Assembly: GCF_027942865.1 (NCBI RefSeq)
Contig: NC_134520.1
Span: forward strand, 4,524,501-4,588,500
Direction: 5' to 3'
DNA length: 64,000 bases
Source of the DNA: Odontesthes bonariensis
Lineage: Eukaryota; Chordata; Actinopteri; Atheriniformes; Atherinopsidae
Part shown: piece after piece, positions 44,801 through 58,890 of the stretch
Numbering within the stretch: the first letter of the stretch is position 1
How the letters are laid out: the number at the start of each line of letters is the position of its first letter
The notes under the pieces: generated by a model
Seen by the model: only the letters and a program-made list of their open reading frames with translations
What the model was told of the DNA's origin: nothing
The model's database searches: none
Made by a program: the position numbers and the translations under genes

Positions 44801-47800
44801 TGATAGTCTGTTCGTACTTCTGTGGAATTTTCTCTATTTTTCCAATAATCTGTAATCTGCCCCTCTCTTTCCTTTAAATTGTATTCAATACCGTAGACAG
44901 TGAATATGTTAAAAAAAACACCTTCTTATTTGTAGAGGGAACCCTCTTTGGAAAGTTTTCCAGGAAGTCCAAAGTAGACTTGAAGTGCAAAGTGAAAATG
45001 GTATAGGAAATGAATGAATGAATGGATAGATGGAAATCCACTGAGAGACATATCAAATATGTTCATAGTTAATACAAAGGCTGAAGACTCTTTTTAAGAA
45101 GAATCTGAGAAATTTGCACACATTTGTAGTTCCACTTCCAGGAGAAACGATCCCAAGCGCCGCTCGGTTCCCCAGGCGGCCGAAACGATGTACAATGAGC
45201 GTCACGCACACACCTACCATTCAACATCAGAAAAGTGTGTGCAGGTGCTACTAGACATTCCGTTTGGATAGGCCATAAATCCAGCTCTACCGTATTTGCT
45301 CCATTCATTTTTCACCTTTTTAAAAGAAAATCCACAGAAAAGATGGAAAACCCTGATACACCTGAGAAAATGGCCTGTGAGTGGTGAGAGCAATATATTG
45401 GGATTGAATCATAAATGGTTGCACTGAACTTTGTTCTCACAGCAAAGTAAGTCAAAGATGGAGTCAGATACTGAAAATGATATACGTTCGTGTGAAAAAA
45501 GAAAGTACACCTCCTTTCAGTTCTAGGTTTTTTTTTAAATTATTATTTTGGTCCTAAATGTAGCAGCAGATCTACCGACTGCAAAAGAAAAGTATCTAGG
45601 AGATGCAGTGGTCCAGTCAAAGTCCGGACCTCAACCTGGTTGAAATGCTATGATGGGACCGTTTATTTGGGTTCTGCATTAACAAATCCCACAAACCTCA
45701 ATTAACTGTAGGAAACCTACCATGTAAAGAAAAATTATTTGACGAAAGAGGCTGATAACATCACACAGAAAATGATTACTACAAGTTTTTGAAGCTAAAG
45801 CTGCTTTCACAAACTACGGAATCATGGAGTATACATAGTTTTTCACACACTGCTTCTGCACGTTGTGTTAATCTTTGTTGAATTAATAATTATACGCTGT
45901 AATACACCATGTGTATGTAACTCCGGCTGTATTTAGCTCATTTTAAGGCCTGCTATACATCATCTCAACATGATGTATAATAACCTTAGAACTGAAAGAG
46001 GGTGACTTTTTTTTTTTTTTTTTTTGGTGACATGTTCGTACATAATTGTAAATGTTGCTCCAAGTTGGGAGAGAAGTTCAGATCTGTGTTGCTCCTCCAA
46101 TGTTTTTGATGTGGATCATAAATGGTGTGTTTTTTTTAGGGTTGTCTGTTGAATTTCACTGTACTTCCTTCCCAATAAGAAAAGAAAATTAAGAAATTTG
46201 GACCTTGCTACTTTTAACCTTCACTAGAGTTGCCTTACCCGCCGCGTATATAGAGTTTCTGTCTCACTGTTTTTCACTTCAGCTCGCCGTAGTGGGTGGA
46301 GGGGGAGTGAGGACTGCTTTCTTATGCATTTTCTCGTGTTATTTTTTTTTGTTTCTTGTCACGCTCCTCACGGTACTATGTGTGTTTTGCATGTAGTTTG
46401 CTTTGATCTCTTATCTTGATTGCTGCTGACACATTGTTCTCTATTTGCTTGTGTATTCTTCACTCCTGTGATTTGCAGAATATAGACTTTCAGACGCGTC
46501 TGTTTGCAGGTACAGTTTGTCAGACTCCAAATAAACCGTGCTGTAGTTTTAGCTCAGTAGCTTTAGATAGACTGTAGAATCCCCAACACAATGCTGAGAG
46601 CCAGCAGAGAGAACACACCAGCAACGGCAATATTTCAAGTGACTGAAGTACGCCATGAATGTTGAAGTTGCCAGTGTGTTTTTCTGCCTAATACTATCCT
46701 TATAGCAACCCTCATATCTCTTGAGGTACCTGTTTATTCTAGGTACTAACCAGTCTCTCTTCAAGGCAACATGTGAGTATACCCGTTCTCCTGTTTACAG
46801 AGTGCCTCGGGTCTAAATGGGTTAACGTTAACGGGAGTCATTTTGTTCTCAGGAGAAAGTTACATTTCAGTCTTCAGCGCTCCGTCAGACCCGGTTCATA
46901 CTGTAGGTGGAAGAGAGCAGAGCTCACGTTGCAGCCTAGAAACAAAGTGTGATTGTCTGCATTGCTGAGAGCACACAAATGCTACTGTCCTTGACTTGAA
47001 TATCATTAAAGCTGCTTTTCAGCTTAAGTAAATGGGAATATATCTGCCAAGTTTGGCTTTTAATGTGATGCTGTATTTAAGAAAAAAAAAACTTAAACAT
47101 ATTACATATTGGATGTCTTTGCCCTGTTATCAGACATCAACAAGATATATGATAGTAGAGGTTCGGTTAGACTGTTTTTCTTTTTAAATCTTTCAAATCA
47201 CTGAAAAGTGATTGGTTGTAGATTCTCAGGTACGCAGCCCACAGTGGCCCCAAGAACCTCACTGATGAAGTGAATATGTAAAATGCATACTTAAGGGTGC
47301 CATAGGTCTGATCAGTCAGGCTGATGAGTTAGCTGCATTTATTTGCACAACATTTTCAGTCAGCTAGTTCTCCAAAAGGCCACAGCAAATTAGTTCTGGG
47401 AAGGGAAATAAAAAAAGCAACCCGTGAACATCCACTGGAGAAAAGCACTGTTATTTGTAGAGAAACTAGGCTGCCGATCTTCACAAGTTAGTATTTCTGG
47501 CAGGCACAAAACCTTACAAATATGTCAGGAAGTAAGTAAGGCTCTATAAAGCAAAATGCTAAAAGTTCTGCCAGAAGTCACCACGATGAACGGTATATGA
47601 ATTAACAAAGATAACTGTTCTGCTTTTTTTATGTTTGACCAATCCATCTTCATCATGTGTAAGATTACTCAGGATTGGGCAGCCAAGTTGAAGCCCACCT
47701 GGGAATTTAAATTGGCTCAAAGTTTTAGTGAAGAAGAATGGGGAATAAAGATGGGAAGTATTAGGAAATCTTAGTGAGGTCCATCATTGTCAGCTGTAAA

Positions 47801-50800
47801 GTAGCTGCCCAGACAAGTCCATAATGTCTTGGAACCAACTGTGAAGCTGTTCATTGATTTACAGTCAGTTGGACCATCAAGTACCCAGACTGTAGACAAC
47901 ATACTGTGCTGTGGCCATAAAATGGTTATGGTAAGCTCTAAGTGTGTTTTGTTTTTTTTCTTTTTGAGTGTTTGGAGTGACAAGATGTTCTCTGACTTGA
48001 AAACCTCGAGTAGGCCAAGCCAAGCTTACACTGAGGGGAAGAGAGAAAAGGGTATCTGATTGGCTCAATTCTGTATTTCTAGAGCCAGAATGAAGACTGG
48101 GGAAGTTTGCCGAATGAGGAGATCTTGTAAAGGTCCTTGACTCTATCCATGCCTTCATCCAGGCAATTGGTAACAAGTGGACTGGTGCAGTCAGTCAGCA
48201 TGGGTTTTCTAGCTCTGCGTGCTGTGAACTTCTACCTGCATGTACCTTTGTTAGTCTGACTGTCCCATAACTCTGAGTGAAACAAACATGACACACTGGA
48301 AGGGTCATAGTGGGCATGACCTCAAACTTGATTGTTTAAGACATGCCTGAAAACACTCACTAACGGGCAGCACAGTCCTACGCTTTTCAGCTTCACCAGA
48401 GCTGTTGGTGACCTTGCTTTTGCTTATTGATTAGATATTTACAGAAAATCAGAATTTTTTTGTTTTCTTTATCATTGATGCACATGATTATCTGCAAAAA
48501 TCTATCATTTTTGAGGAGTAATTTAGAGCGAAAGGGCTATGCTGCCTGTGTTGTGACCAGCCTGTTATACTAACAGCAATGAATGAAATTGCTCCGATTG
48601 CTAATTTCTGAACAATATCACTAAGTTAGAAACTGTATTTGACACTTTTTTTTTCTACTTTATATTTATTCTTCTCTTTTACACTTGATGGTATCTGATC
48701 CAAAATAATCATTTTTACTCCAAAAATCTCTAATGCCAATGTGATAAATGAAATGTTCATTTCTTACTCCGTGAGAACATGGAAAAAAAAGACAATCGAG
48801 TCTCGATCTGTGTCTCAAAACCTGCTGACTTTCCATCATTAAACAGACACGAGTACAAAGAAAATTACTCCAAGTTACCATGGTTACATGCACGGTTAAG
48901 TCGAGCTCCGGTTATAGCTAAACTGTGCCATATAATTGGCACACCGACCTCGTCACAGTATACGTGCACAGGAGCGGAGTTGAGTTATTAACCTAAGTAC
49001 GTCCGACGGCACAACGCTGTGGAAATGTGTGAATAAACATTCAAGACATTCTGCCGCCTAAAACTTTCCCTGTGGGAGATCATGGTACATGTAGCTTACA
49101 GCTGAATTCAGATGACGCTCTGGTTATAAAATCTGGATTTTATTAGAGCAGAGGGACGCTCTGGAAATCCCTTAAATGATCGCACGTTGTCTTAAAGGGG
49201 CTGATTTTCTGTCTAAGTTTCTCACGCGTTTAGCCGTCTGACAAAAGTAACGGTAAGAAAATACGTAAATGAGAGCAACTTTATTGGGAATAAATAACCT
49301 GACATACACAGCTTGATTTTGTACTATTTCAGTGGGATTAACATTTTAAGAAAAAATTAAAAAAGTAAAGCTTTGGTCCCTTTTTAATTTTTCTACTTTC
49401 CTGTAGACGTGCTTCGTTGTCTTTAGAACGCCGCAACACACTCAAAATACATTTGGTGACACACAGAGAATGAAAGTAAAGCTTATGGAATGAATAAGTA
49501 ATAAATAAGTTGTTAAATATTCTACAATCGGCAATTAACTGATGACAGGTGAGATTTCAGGATTGGGTATAAAAACAGAAGCGTCCACCACTTAGTCTTT
49601 CCAAGCAAGGATGAGTCATGGCTCCCCACTTTGTGTGAGGAAAAAAAACAAATTCTCCTATGTAAAATTGTAATGAATCTTGGTCTTTCAGCATACACAA
49701 TGGATCATACTGGTAAAAGATTCATGGAGTTTTGGGAAATCTGTGTGAGGTCAAAGAAAAACTACAGTTAGATGTGCGTGACCTTCAAGCCCTCTAATGG
49801 CACTGCATGAGATCGGTAAACCACTGCCACCCAGCGCAGTCTGCCGCTGTTTCTCACAGTGTAATGGCATGGGTACCTCCCACAGACTGTGCCATAGATG
49901 CAGAGCTTATATTAGAATTTTGGAGAGACGGGTGCTGCCTTTGAGGAAACTTTTTTGTCCAAAGAGGTCTGTGGTTTCAGCAGGACGGTGCCACACCTCA
50001 TTCGACACTACTTACGTGAGACCGTCTTCTACTGAAAACGTATGGCACATTAGGAAGATTGAATTCCAAAACCTGTTGAGCAGCTGAAATCTTGTATTCA
50101 GCAAGCGTAGATGCAGACTCCTCTCCCAAAACTCCGTTGATTAACATCCTCAGTTTCTGAGTGATTGAACAGTGTAATTAAAAGGAAGGGTGATGCAACA
50201 CAATGGTAAACTTGGCTCTGCCTCAGCTTGTTTAGAACATTTTACCGGCATCGAGTACTACATGTGTTTTATGCTTTTTAAACATAATGAAGATGGGCCA
50301 TGAAATGATTTCCTTTGTACTTGTGTCTGTAAAATAAAAGTTCAAACTAATTAACAAATTAAAGATTTAAAGTCATATTGGGGGGGAGGGACTTCTCAAC
50401 CTGTCTGGAAATAGGATTTTTACCCATTTGGTGAGTTTTGCAGCTGCAGGATGGGGTGTGTTTTCAAGGTTACCCGGTGCAACAAGGCGGCTCCTTGCTG
50501 TGTTCGGAACCGTGTAGCTCCACCATGCGAAGGGAGGGAGAGTTCAGTTGATCCTTTTATTTGTCGGTTTTCTAATTTTCTAATTTCCATGACCCGATTA
50601 ACAAAGAGGAAATTAAATCGACAGGAAAAAGAAAACCTGAATCATTTGTGGACCAAAAAAAAAAAGGAGCACAATCATTGTTTTTATTGTGGTGCCTCCT
50701 CTTAATATTGTTGTTGTTAGAATCAGAACAGCAATCAGATCCATCCACAAAAATGCTTCTGGTGCTGGAGTGGAGAGCCAATTTAACTCTGCAGAGTCCT

Positions 50801-53800
50801 TGACTGTGTAATTTGGTAATTAGGCTACGCAGCTGGAACTTTTAAAACACCACTGTGTTATAATGGGGGGTGCACAAGATGAGCAAAATCCATGCAGTGA
50901 TTATTATGTTAAGAATAGAAAGTATATTACTTTGACATAATACAATTTGAGGTTGGTGCATTCCAAACACTGTGCAGTTGGGGGAGAAAAAAAAGTAAAA
51001 CAGGCAATCCGGGGGCTTTAGAACAGATTTTTGAGTATTAGTAGGTGCACAGTGCACTAACTATCCAGAAAACATTCCACAGAGGATTTAGGGGAAGCTA
51101 TTTTGATAAGCCTTTAATGAAATACTTAAAGGCTGTCCATTACTTTGGTTCCAGTGAGCAGATCTTCTTTTGGAATAATGAAGCCTCGCAGCTCAGCTCT
51201 GCGTGAGAGACGTCCCCGTGAACTGGGTGGAGTTGTTGAGGTGGCGCACAGTAAAACCTCCGGCTCCCTCAGCTCATCCTGTAGAAGTGTAGTACTGTCG
51301 CAGGTTGTCGGACTTGGTGGGAGTCGACAGGCTGTGCATCATTCTGTTTGTGCTTATGAAACTGTTTGCCTCACAGGTGTGATGGTCCCAAATATGGCCA
51401 CAGAATCCTCTGGTCTTTTCCAGAATTAGGCCCGCTAAGGTGAATACTTTGTGTCTGTGGTTTTAGGCTGTCTGTACCACTAGAGCCCTGTAGTCTGAGT
51501 GTTTTTGTTGTGTCTATACATTTCTGTATGCGGTGTATCAGTCTGTGTGTAGCTCAGCTCTTGTTTCGTGAGGCGGTTATCACGGTCTCCTGTTCATAGA
51601 AGTAGTCTCTGTACAGCTGACGGGACATGATTGTGTTTAAAACAGAGTCTGTCTAAGTTTGTCTTTGTTTGCGTTTTAAATGTTTACATTTTAATCCACA
51701 CTACTGTCCTCTATTGAGTGTTTTTTTTATATGCGTTATACATTTAGGTCGTGTTTGCACAACACATTGATATACCCAGAGTTAGATCAATTGAAGTGTG
51801 AGTGTGACAATGAGTCAGTGCACAGTTTAAAAGTAAGTGGTTCACACTTTTGGATTTTACTATATTTCCTTTTGCTCCCTCACTGAAGCGTGAGTACCTA
51901 TTTCCAAATTAGGCAAAGCTTACCACTCAGGCTTTCCAATTTTCACTCCTTCAGCTAAGCTTTCCATCTCCAGCCTCAAATTGATATGTTATAAAATAAT
52001 ATATATAAATCTAACAAGACTATTTCTTGCCTGAGGAAACGGAAAAAGAGAGCATAGTATGTCTTGAAATGTTGTCTCTTGCCTGCTGCTCTGTTGTCCT
52101 GCATGTCCTGTGGGTGAAGTGTGTGAACCCCATGCCACGTCGTCTTCTAAGCTGTTTGCATTTCTCTTCCCCAGCCCCGTCATGAGTACTTTAATGTGCC
52201 TGTGTACTGATTGGCTGCCATCGCTGCTGCTGCTGCTGCTGCTGCTGCTATCCACCCTGCATGCTGAGCGCCTCAGTGCTTGGCACCTTTCTTTCTGCCC
52301 TCTGAGCACCTGACATTGTCATTGGTTTGACAATGTAACAATACTATTGTCCAACGTAATCTTAGAACTACCAGAAATGAAAGGAAGCGAGGATATTTAG
52401 CCTGGATTTGGCAAAATGTTCTGATAGACACAGACAAGAAGCTCAGTGTCCTTTTTACTGGGACATGAAAACATTACTCACTGTTGAATGAGTCATTGTA
52501 CAATTCATGACGATGTATTGTTACATGCCTGTCATTGGTCTACTGAATTATGTATCATTTAAACAGCTAAACGTCTCGTTAATATTATCACAGTTAAGTT
52601 CTACCCCTGGAAAAAATGATGGAGTCACCACAGTTGGAGGATATTCATTCAGCTTCAGGCACAAAATGATTTAATGAGATGATTTAATAGCTGAAGTTTT
52701 GTTTTAATTTCAGATGGAGTAGAGACTAAATGGAACAGGGATAACTCAGTTGTATAAAAAGCTCTGAAATCTGCTGGAATTCGCTCTCTTAAAACAAAAA
52801 CCTGCACAAGTCTAAATATGCAAATGAGTCTGCAGTTAAAAAAGAAAGCTTCCCGAGTTTAATGAGCTGTTGCACCTGGCTGATTGGCAGAAAACATGGC
52901 CCCAAACAAGAGAGCTGTCAGTGGAAACAATGGGAAGGATTATAAAACACGATAATTCAACTGGAAGGGATTGGGGAGGTTGTAAAAGGGAAAGATACAA
53001 GCCAACCCAGGGAGACGCCAAAGCTTCGGGACAAATAACTCAGCGAGCATCAGGCCTGAAAACAGAAAAACTGGGATGAAAAACAAATGGGCAGAAACGG
53101 GAATCAGTGTCTGTGACCGAACTACATGAAACCAGCGGAAGATAATGGGATTTACATCCAGAAAAGCCAAATGTAAGCCATCACTAACATCTAAACGGAA
53201 GAGAGGGAGGCTATAGTGGGCTGAAGAGAAGCAGTCGCTGACTGTCAGGAGGCAACACCCGATTAAACATTCTGAGGGAAAATTCCTAAAACCCTTTTCT
53301 TTTGTAAGTGTGTTTTGCAAAGCTAGAAAGTTCAGCTATTAAACACATTGCCTTTTGTCATATTTGTTTTGAATTAACTTATTTCATTACAAAATAAAAA
53401 AGCTGAATGCACATCCTCAAAGTGCGGTGATTCCACAGCTTTTACCAGGGATTGTAGCAGGTTTGCATCATGTGTTTGCCATGGCTCAAAATGGGATGTT
53501 TGACATTTATTTTAAACAAAGAAGAGTTCCATCTTCTTTTTTAAAACCTCCAAAACTTTCGCTGCCTCTCTTTGCCTCTAACGGGGAGCTTAAAGCTGAG
53601 AGGAGATTTAGTAAGTGGAAATGAATTACATTTACTTTTTCTTTGGCTTAAATAAAGTCTGTACTCCATTCTGTACTGCCTCTTCCAAAATCCTGGCATT
53701 GGGCAACACTTTTGGGTCAGGATGGCACATGATTAAAGGCCTCTAGTTTGAACCACATATTTCTGATTGAATACGACATATTAGATCAGTGCTTTTTATT

Positions 53801-56800
53801 CAGGATGGATGTTATATGACAGAAATGCCCATTTCTTTGTCTGTTCACCTGTGCTACTGCCCCTCGCTGTGTGGGGAGAGTCTGCCCCCTGTTGCAGAGG
53901 TTGTAGTGCAGTTGCACAAGAGGGTCTGTGTTTATCTGCACAAAATGCTTTCAAGACCCCAGTATTTTTTTTTTACTCAAAAATGAAATATTTGAAAAGC
54001 AGAATACGATCGTGTGAATCTTTGACCTTTAGTTACTTCTGGTAATACCCAAAAGGAGCTTTGGATTGGTGGCCTCACAGGTCATGCTTTTGTCAGCCAC
54101 GTCATTTGCTTTCTGTTCCTTCACCATGTCTTTTCTTGATTGCTCACATTTGTTTTTTGGTTTTTTTCTAACTTTGTATCAGTTGTCTTTGACCTGTCCT
54201 TGATATGATTTCTGGGAATCATGATAAGAGCTTGAAAATGAAAAACAAACCTGTACTCGGACTATAGCAAACACTAAAGGTCCCAGTAGTTTTTAAATCA
54301 CTTTCTGTTACTTCACCGAGTTGCTAACTTTGCTGTTGAAACTTGCGCAGACTGTGATTGCATGTTTTTTCTTAAGGTAAGTGGTATAAGTGGGATTACG
54401 CTAAATTATTTTTGCACTTTGCACAGATTGAGGCATCTTTTTTGCCATATCAATGTAACATACAGGTGAAATTAATCTAAATAATTAACCTTACGAGTCT
54501 TTTATCAATCAAGAAGGCGCACAGACTAAGCACTAAAAAACTTTCTATGTGATTGTTCTTTTTCATCTGTGTCCTAATAAAGATGAGTGGCAGCAATGAA
54601 CCATCCTAATAATCTGAATGATACATTTAGCACTAGAAAGAAGAAATAAATGTTTGACAATTATTTGAGCTTTAAGCTCACCGGTGTCTTCCTTTTATAC
54701 CGCCTGTCTCTCCCTGAGTCTATGACGTTTCCTTGCCATGTAGCGACTGCTGAATGCAGGCTGACCTTTGCTGCAGCTGTGTTCATCTGTGTCAGACGCA
54801 AACCGATTGTGTCGAGACTAATTTGCTTTGCAGATTAAGACGTTCGGCCTCCATAAGAGCCGGTAAGGAATTCCTCATTTAAGGAAAACAAGAAAAAGGT
54901 GAATAGGATTAGTGATGTTTCAGGGTCGTTGAGTTTTTTTTTCCCCCACTGAAAACATACACTCGCTCTAAAGAAGCTATTGTGTAGAAATGTGTTGTTT
55001 TTCTCCTTTCTGTCTCACTGCTCTGATGAAACTCCTCTCTTTATCTTTGTGCTGAACCTTGTTTTAGGATTCCAAAGTAAGTGCCTCTCCTTCTTTCTGC
55101 CACACACCATCAGTGCTCATGATTTCTGGGACAAAAATCAACAGAAGTACACCTCTGTGAATATCAGAAGATTATATCATTTAAAGCTGCAGTGCATTAC
55201 AGTGATAGCATTATTTATAAATCAGCAGAGTATTTTTCTTTTGTGAGCAATCGAAACTAAATACTTTCAAAGACTTCATTATTATATTCCAAAGTGAGAG
55301 TGGGTCAAACAAAACAGATTTCTTATTTATCGCATTTCATGAACATTGTCAGAAAATCATGTTTTGGACTATGGGCCACATCTCTCTTCATGGGATAGAT
55401 TTTACTTGGTAGGACACTGCGTTCTCACTCAATTGTTATAGCTCCAACAGAAAATTACGATTGTGAGATTTCAAAAAGGAAAAGGTATAGAAACATCAGT
55501 CACCAACTAAAGAAATTGCCAAAAAACATAGTTCAGGTGGAATTTAAAAAAAAAGAAGAGTCATTACCACTAATCTGAATCATCAAGAATGGATTCTTAG
55601 GAGCATGTTTAACATGGACGTGGCCAGGAGTTCGGGGGCGAAGGCATAGTCTCTACAATGATGCACGGAGGTGTGAGAATAATGATTTAAAGCTACACTA
55701 GAGAAAAATTAGTATTAGTATAGTATAGTTGACTGCCTGTGGATAAACCAAAATACCTGTTAACAATTTAGCGAAAACTGTTTCAAACACTTAATTTGTC
55801 ATCTTCTTTTGGTTTGTTTGTATATTTAGTCATGACTGCTCATTTAACAAAGAAACAAACACTACGCTCCAACGTTGCCATCCCTGGCTTTGACTTGAAA
55901 GCAGCTAGAAAGCTTAAAGAATAACCTCAAAGGATGGTGTCAACTTGTCCAGGATGTAAGTGCAGTGAAGCATCTCGACTCAATTCACCAATTCACAACA
56001 AATGTGAGTGGCCAGTTATGAATTTAAAGTCCAGTTCTGCTAAAAATCGAGTTGTTTTTTGGTCTTCTAACACGTCTATAAGATGTTTCCTGCAGAGCAC
56101 CAATGAAAGTCTGAGAAAGGCAAGGTCATTATGAGGAGGAACCAGCACCAACCAATCTTATACTTGCAGGGTGGGGCTGTACAATTAATTTGTATGCGAT
56201 GTGAGAAACTGAAGAGAAGTTAGCGCAGGCTAGATGGAGAAAACGGAGCCATGGCACTCTGTGCGAGGCAGTGAGAAAGTTGCTAGCTTGCACCACGAGC
56301 TCTGGAAACTATGTGCTGGAAAGGGAAAGGAACCGGGCAAACCTGCCAGCTCGCAGTGCAAACTCAGCTGATGGGTGGAGATGTGGGCCGGAGGGCCATT
56401 TTCACAGGTATCCCAGTCACTGAATGAGGAAAGGGGGGTAGAGTCAAATCAAGCAATTATAAATTAATGAATTGGGTTTTTTTTTTTTTTTGCAAATAAT
56501 TCGAAATGTACAATTTGGAGATACTATAAATTAGACTGTTTTGGAAAGTACTCCCTTCTTTTGTATCAAGCATATTAAAATTGACAAGAAAATGTACAGG
56601 CCAGTTGTTTAATCAGTCAAGAGTTTGACTCTTTCATCTTGTTTTATTGGATGTATAATCATTATAATTAATATATATATATGCAGAATATTTTTTTTTT
56701 GCTAGTGCATATGAATATAAAGGTGATTTATGTAGCTTTAACAGCTTTTTTTCAGAATCAATCGCAATATTAAACATAGTGTCAATATTGTGTTATAAAT

Positions 56801-57196
56801 CACTAAGTAAATCACTGAGTGGGTCGCTCAGTATGAGCCGGTTGTTCTTTTACGTGCTTTAATTTGATTCAATAAAAATGTAAAAACTTTACCTTTAATG
56901 CAACTTTTTGAAGGTTTCTCTTTACTACCAATGTATCGTTGTTGAAAGTGACAAAAGTGACAAAGTGGGTGAACAAACGGGGATGCAAACAATATATGAA
57001 ATGTATATAAATGTAAGCCATCTTTAATTTGTTGACATAAGAGCAGGCAAGTGGTGTCCCATGTACGTGTGTGCACAGTTGGAAGTGTAGTTGGTGTGTG
57101 GCTCACGGATCACTTCACTGGTGCTGTGGTTCTTCTCTCCCCTCACAGGAAGCGGAAACCCCCCGCAGCGTGCTGGAAGAAATTGGACTCACATAA
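41883..57196 (+). CDS. ap1s2: AP-1 adaptor complex sigma-2 subunit
   Basis: Small sigma chain of the AP-1 clathrin adaptor, which sorts cargo at the trans-Golgi and endosomes. Coding exons 41883-42061, 44376-44484, 44633-44770 and 57149-57196 give 474 nt, 157 aa, the family length. The ATG follows directly after a splice acceptor (TTTCAG|ATG), so the first exon is noncoding. Landmarks are [79 protein letters not shown] and the end [13 protein letters not shown]. The protein is almost identical to the human one as I recall it. A second possible terminal exon lies at 52175. The last intron is 12.4 kb and holds several transposon relics. Confidence 0.97.
42463..43125. mobile_element. Foldback MITE in ap1s2 intron
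   Basis: Two arms of about 288 bp (42463-42750 and 42837-43125) are near-perfect complements, starting TTAAAGGACAAGACCG. The 86-bp loop carries TGACGTCA (42809-42816), the full CRE palindrome. No coding capacity. Probably a non-autonomous DNA element; superfamily not assigned. Confidence 0.85.
45494..46020 (+). mobile_element. Short Tc1-like relic with inverted ends
   Basis: Near 45604 the plus strand reads [16 protein letters not shown], the Tc1 catalytic-domain signature. Ends 45501-45527 (CTCCTTTCAGTTCTAGG) and 45983-46005 (its imperfect complement) are inverted repeats. Internally deleted, about 0.5 kb. Confidence 0.75.
49560..50215 (+). mobile_element. mariner/Tc1-type transposase relic
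   Basis: At 49972-50019 the plus strand reads [15 protein letters not shown], then a stop. QQDGA-PH is the central Asp motif of IS630/Tc1/mariner DDE enzymes. Surrounding frames are broken. Borders estimated. Confidence 0.6.
52175..52210 (+). CDS. ap1s2: Candidate alternative terminal exon of ap1s2
   Basis: A strong acceptor (pyrimidine tract ending TTCCCCAG) is followed by an 11-codon frame [11 protein letters not shown] and TGA. It is in phase 0, matching the donor at 44770, so it would replace [15 protein letters not shown] after LLQE. I believe a similar alternative end is known for mammalian AP1S2, but I cannot check that here. A (GCT)n run starts 13 bp after the stop and would be in its 3' UTR. 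Confidence 0.6.
   Translation, partial: PRHEYFNVPVY
52223..52249 (+). repeat. (GCT/CTG)9 trinucleotide repeat
   Basis: Nine uninterrupted GCT units just after the stop of the candidate alternative ap1s2 exon. Confidence 0.95.
52602..53456. mobile_element. MITE-like element with ~50 bp inverted ends
   Basis: Left end from CCCTGGAAAAAATGATGGAG and right end (complement) from CCCTGGTAAAAGCTGTGGAA are about three-quarters identical over 50 bp. TA dinucleotides flank both ends. No transposase recognised inside. Possibly a Tc1/mariner derivative. Confidence 0.6.
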
Positions 57197-58884
57197 ACGC
57201 TGTCCTCATCAGAATCCACTGTCCCCACACCCCTTCCCCTGCCGGCTACCCTGCCATATGTAGCGGAAAACTCCGGTTCACCTTTGAGAAAACGCAGTTA
57301 CAAACACACACTCACACACTTAGATGGTTTTCTTGTGCATCAGTGTTTCAGGTTTTTTTTCTACTTTTTTATTGACAACGTAGCACTTTTTACGCGTGTC
57401 CTGCTGAGTTATCGGTTTGTTCAGTGTGAGGAACGTGACCAACCGTTCCTGAGACAGAAATGCACCGCAAAATCTAGTGTTGCACCACTCGACACAAAGA
57501 TGCTGTACTGAGTGAATTTCTGCTTGATTTCAGTGTGACCACAGCTGATCTGCGAATTAAAGGCAGAATCTCAAGTGTGTTGGTCAACCTTTCAGATCAG
57601 ACTCTATCATAAAGGGAAGTCAAAAGTATTACAGAACCAAAGAGCAATGTTTCATCTCACCTTTTATTCCTTTGACATTTCATTGTGATTATCCTGAACT
57701 TAGTGATGGACTACAGTTTTACATATTTATCAGTTAAAATCCACTCACTGTGCTTACACTGGAATGAACCGCTGCAGTCTGAACTTGTACAACTGCGAAG
57801 TGGCTTAAAAATGAGTTTACAGGCCCAACTCTTACAGCATATTTGGACTGTTTGGTGTTTGGTTGATCTTGAATTGTTGAATGCCTTGAACCACTGACCG
57901 ATGTCCATATTTAAAAAAAAAAGAAAAAAAGAGGCTATATAACTGTGTTATGACAGGTGTGTTTTCATGCCAGTGCAGTGTGGCAGGAAAACACACTGCG
58001 TTGGTTGGCAGCAAGTTTACTTTTTCCTTAATGTTTACTACTGTGACTCTCTCTTATTTATCTTTTATTTAAACTGAATCATAGATGCTCCATTTGAATC
58101 AGGATTCTTTGACCTGCCTCACAAAGCTTTTCTGCTCGAAAACAGCTGGTTGCTGCTGGACAGAGCTCCCCCGCCCCCTACGTTTAACTTCACACACTTT
58201 AGTTTGATTTAAAAAATTCAAACCGAAAAAAACATAGACTGATACAGCTTTAACCTTACTCTTAATAAGGCTTGACTGAATGATTTGGATATTAATAAAA
58301 TGGGGCTATAGTGTTTACTATGAATCACCGTTTAATACAATAATATCATCAGTGTTAGTCTTGAGGAACAAACCTGCGTTACTCATTCACAGAAAGGGTT
58401 TTATAATGTGCCTCGAGCCTTTTTGGCCTGTGGCGGCCACGTTTGATCCTGTAGTATGTAGCCACCTATTTACCGCTGTGAACAAAAGAAGAGCTCAAAT
58501 GAGCCTGCATGACGAAGAGCAATTACAATGTTCTTCATGTGTTGAAACTGTCACTTTAAGCCACTTTATTGGAAAAATTCCTGTTAAAATATTTAGCATT
58601 AAATACCTTGCACACAGGACTGTAGGAATACATTTAAACTAACTTGTGTCTGTATTTTGTGTTTTCTTGCACTATACCGCATCACGTGTCAGACCTGTTT
58701 TTACATGTTGAAACACGTAAATCTTGCCATTCCCACTTTTTCTAGAACTTCATATGAGCATTTTCTTGTTTAACTGATATGTGACTTGAGAGAATTTACG
58801 ACCGTCTGTATTGTGTATAAAGTAAAATATACAGTTATGTTCAACATAAGGGGGAAAAGTTGTGCTTTTCTTGTCATGTTCAGC

Positions 58885-58890
58885 AATAAA
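58885..58890 (+). terminator. Candidate ap1s2 polyadenylation signal
   Basis: AATAAA 1.7 kb after the ap1s2 stop, followed by GT-rich sequence. It implies a long 3' UTR. Motif only. Confidence 0.4.

Larger units (their letters stand above)
44771..57148 (+). other. Terminal intron of ap1s2 (12.4 kb)
   Basis: Holds the Tc1-like relic at 45494, the mariner relic near 49970, the candidate alternative terminal exon at 52175 and the inverted-end element at 52602. The rest shows only homopolymers and chance frames. Confidence 0.7.

Noticed and set aside
46479..46509. Possible 31-nt cassette exon in ap1s2 (TTTGCAG|AATATAG ... GCAG|GTACAG)
   Set aside because: The length is not a multiple of three and would shift the frame into either terminal exon. 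No conserved peptide is seen; probably chance splice-like sites.
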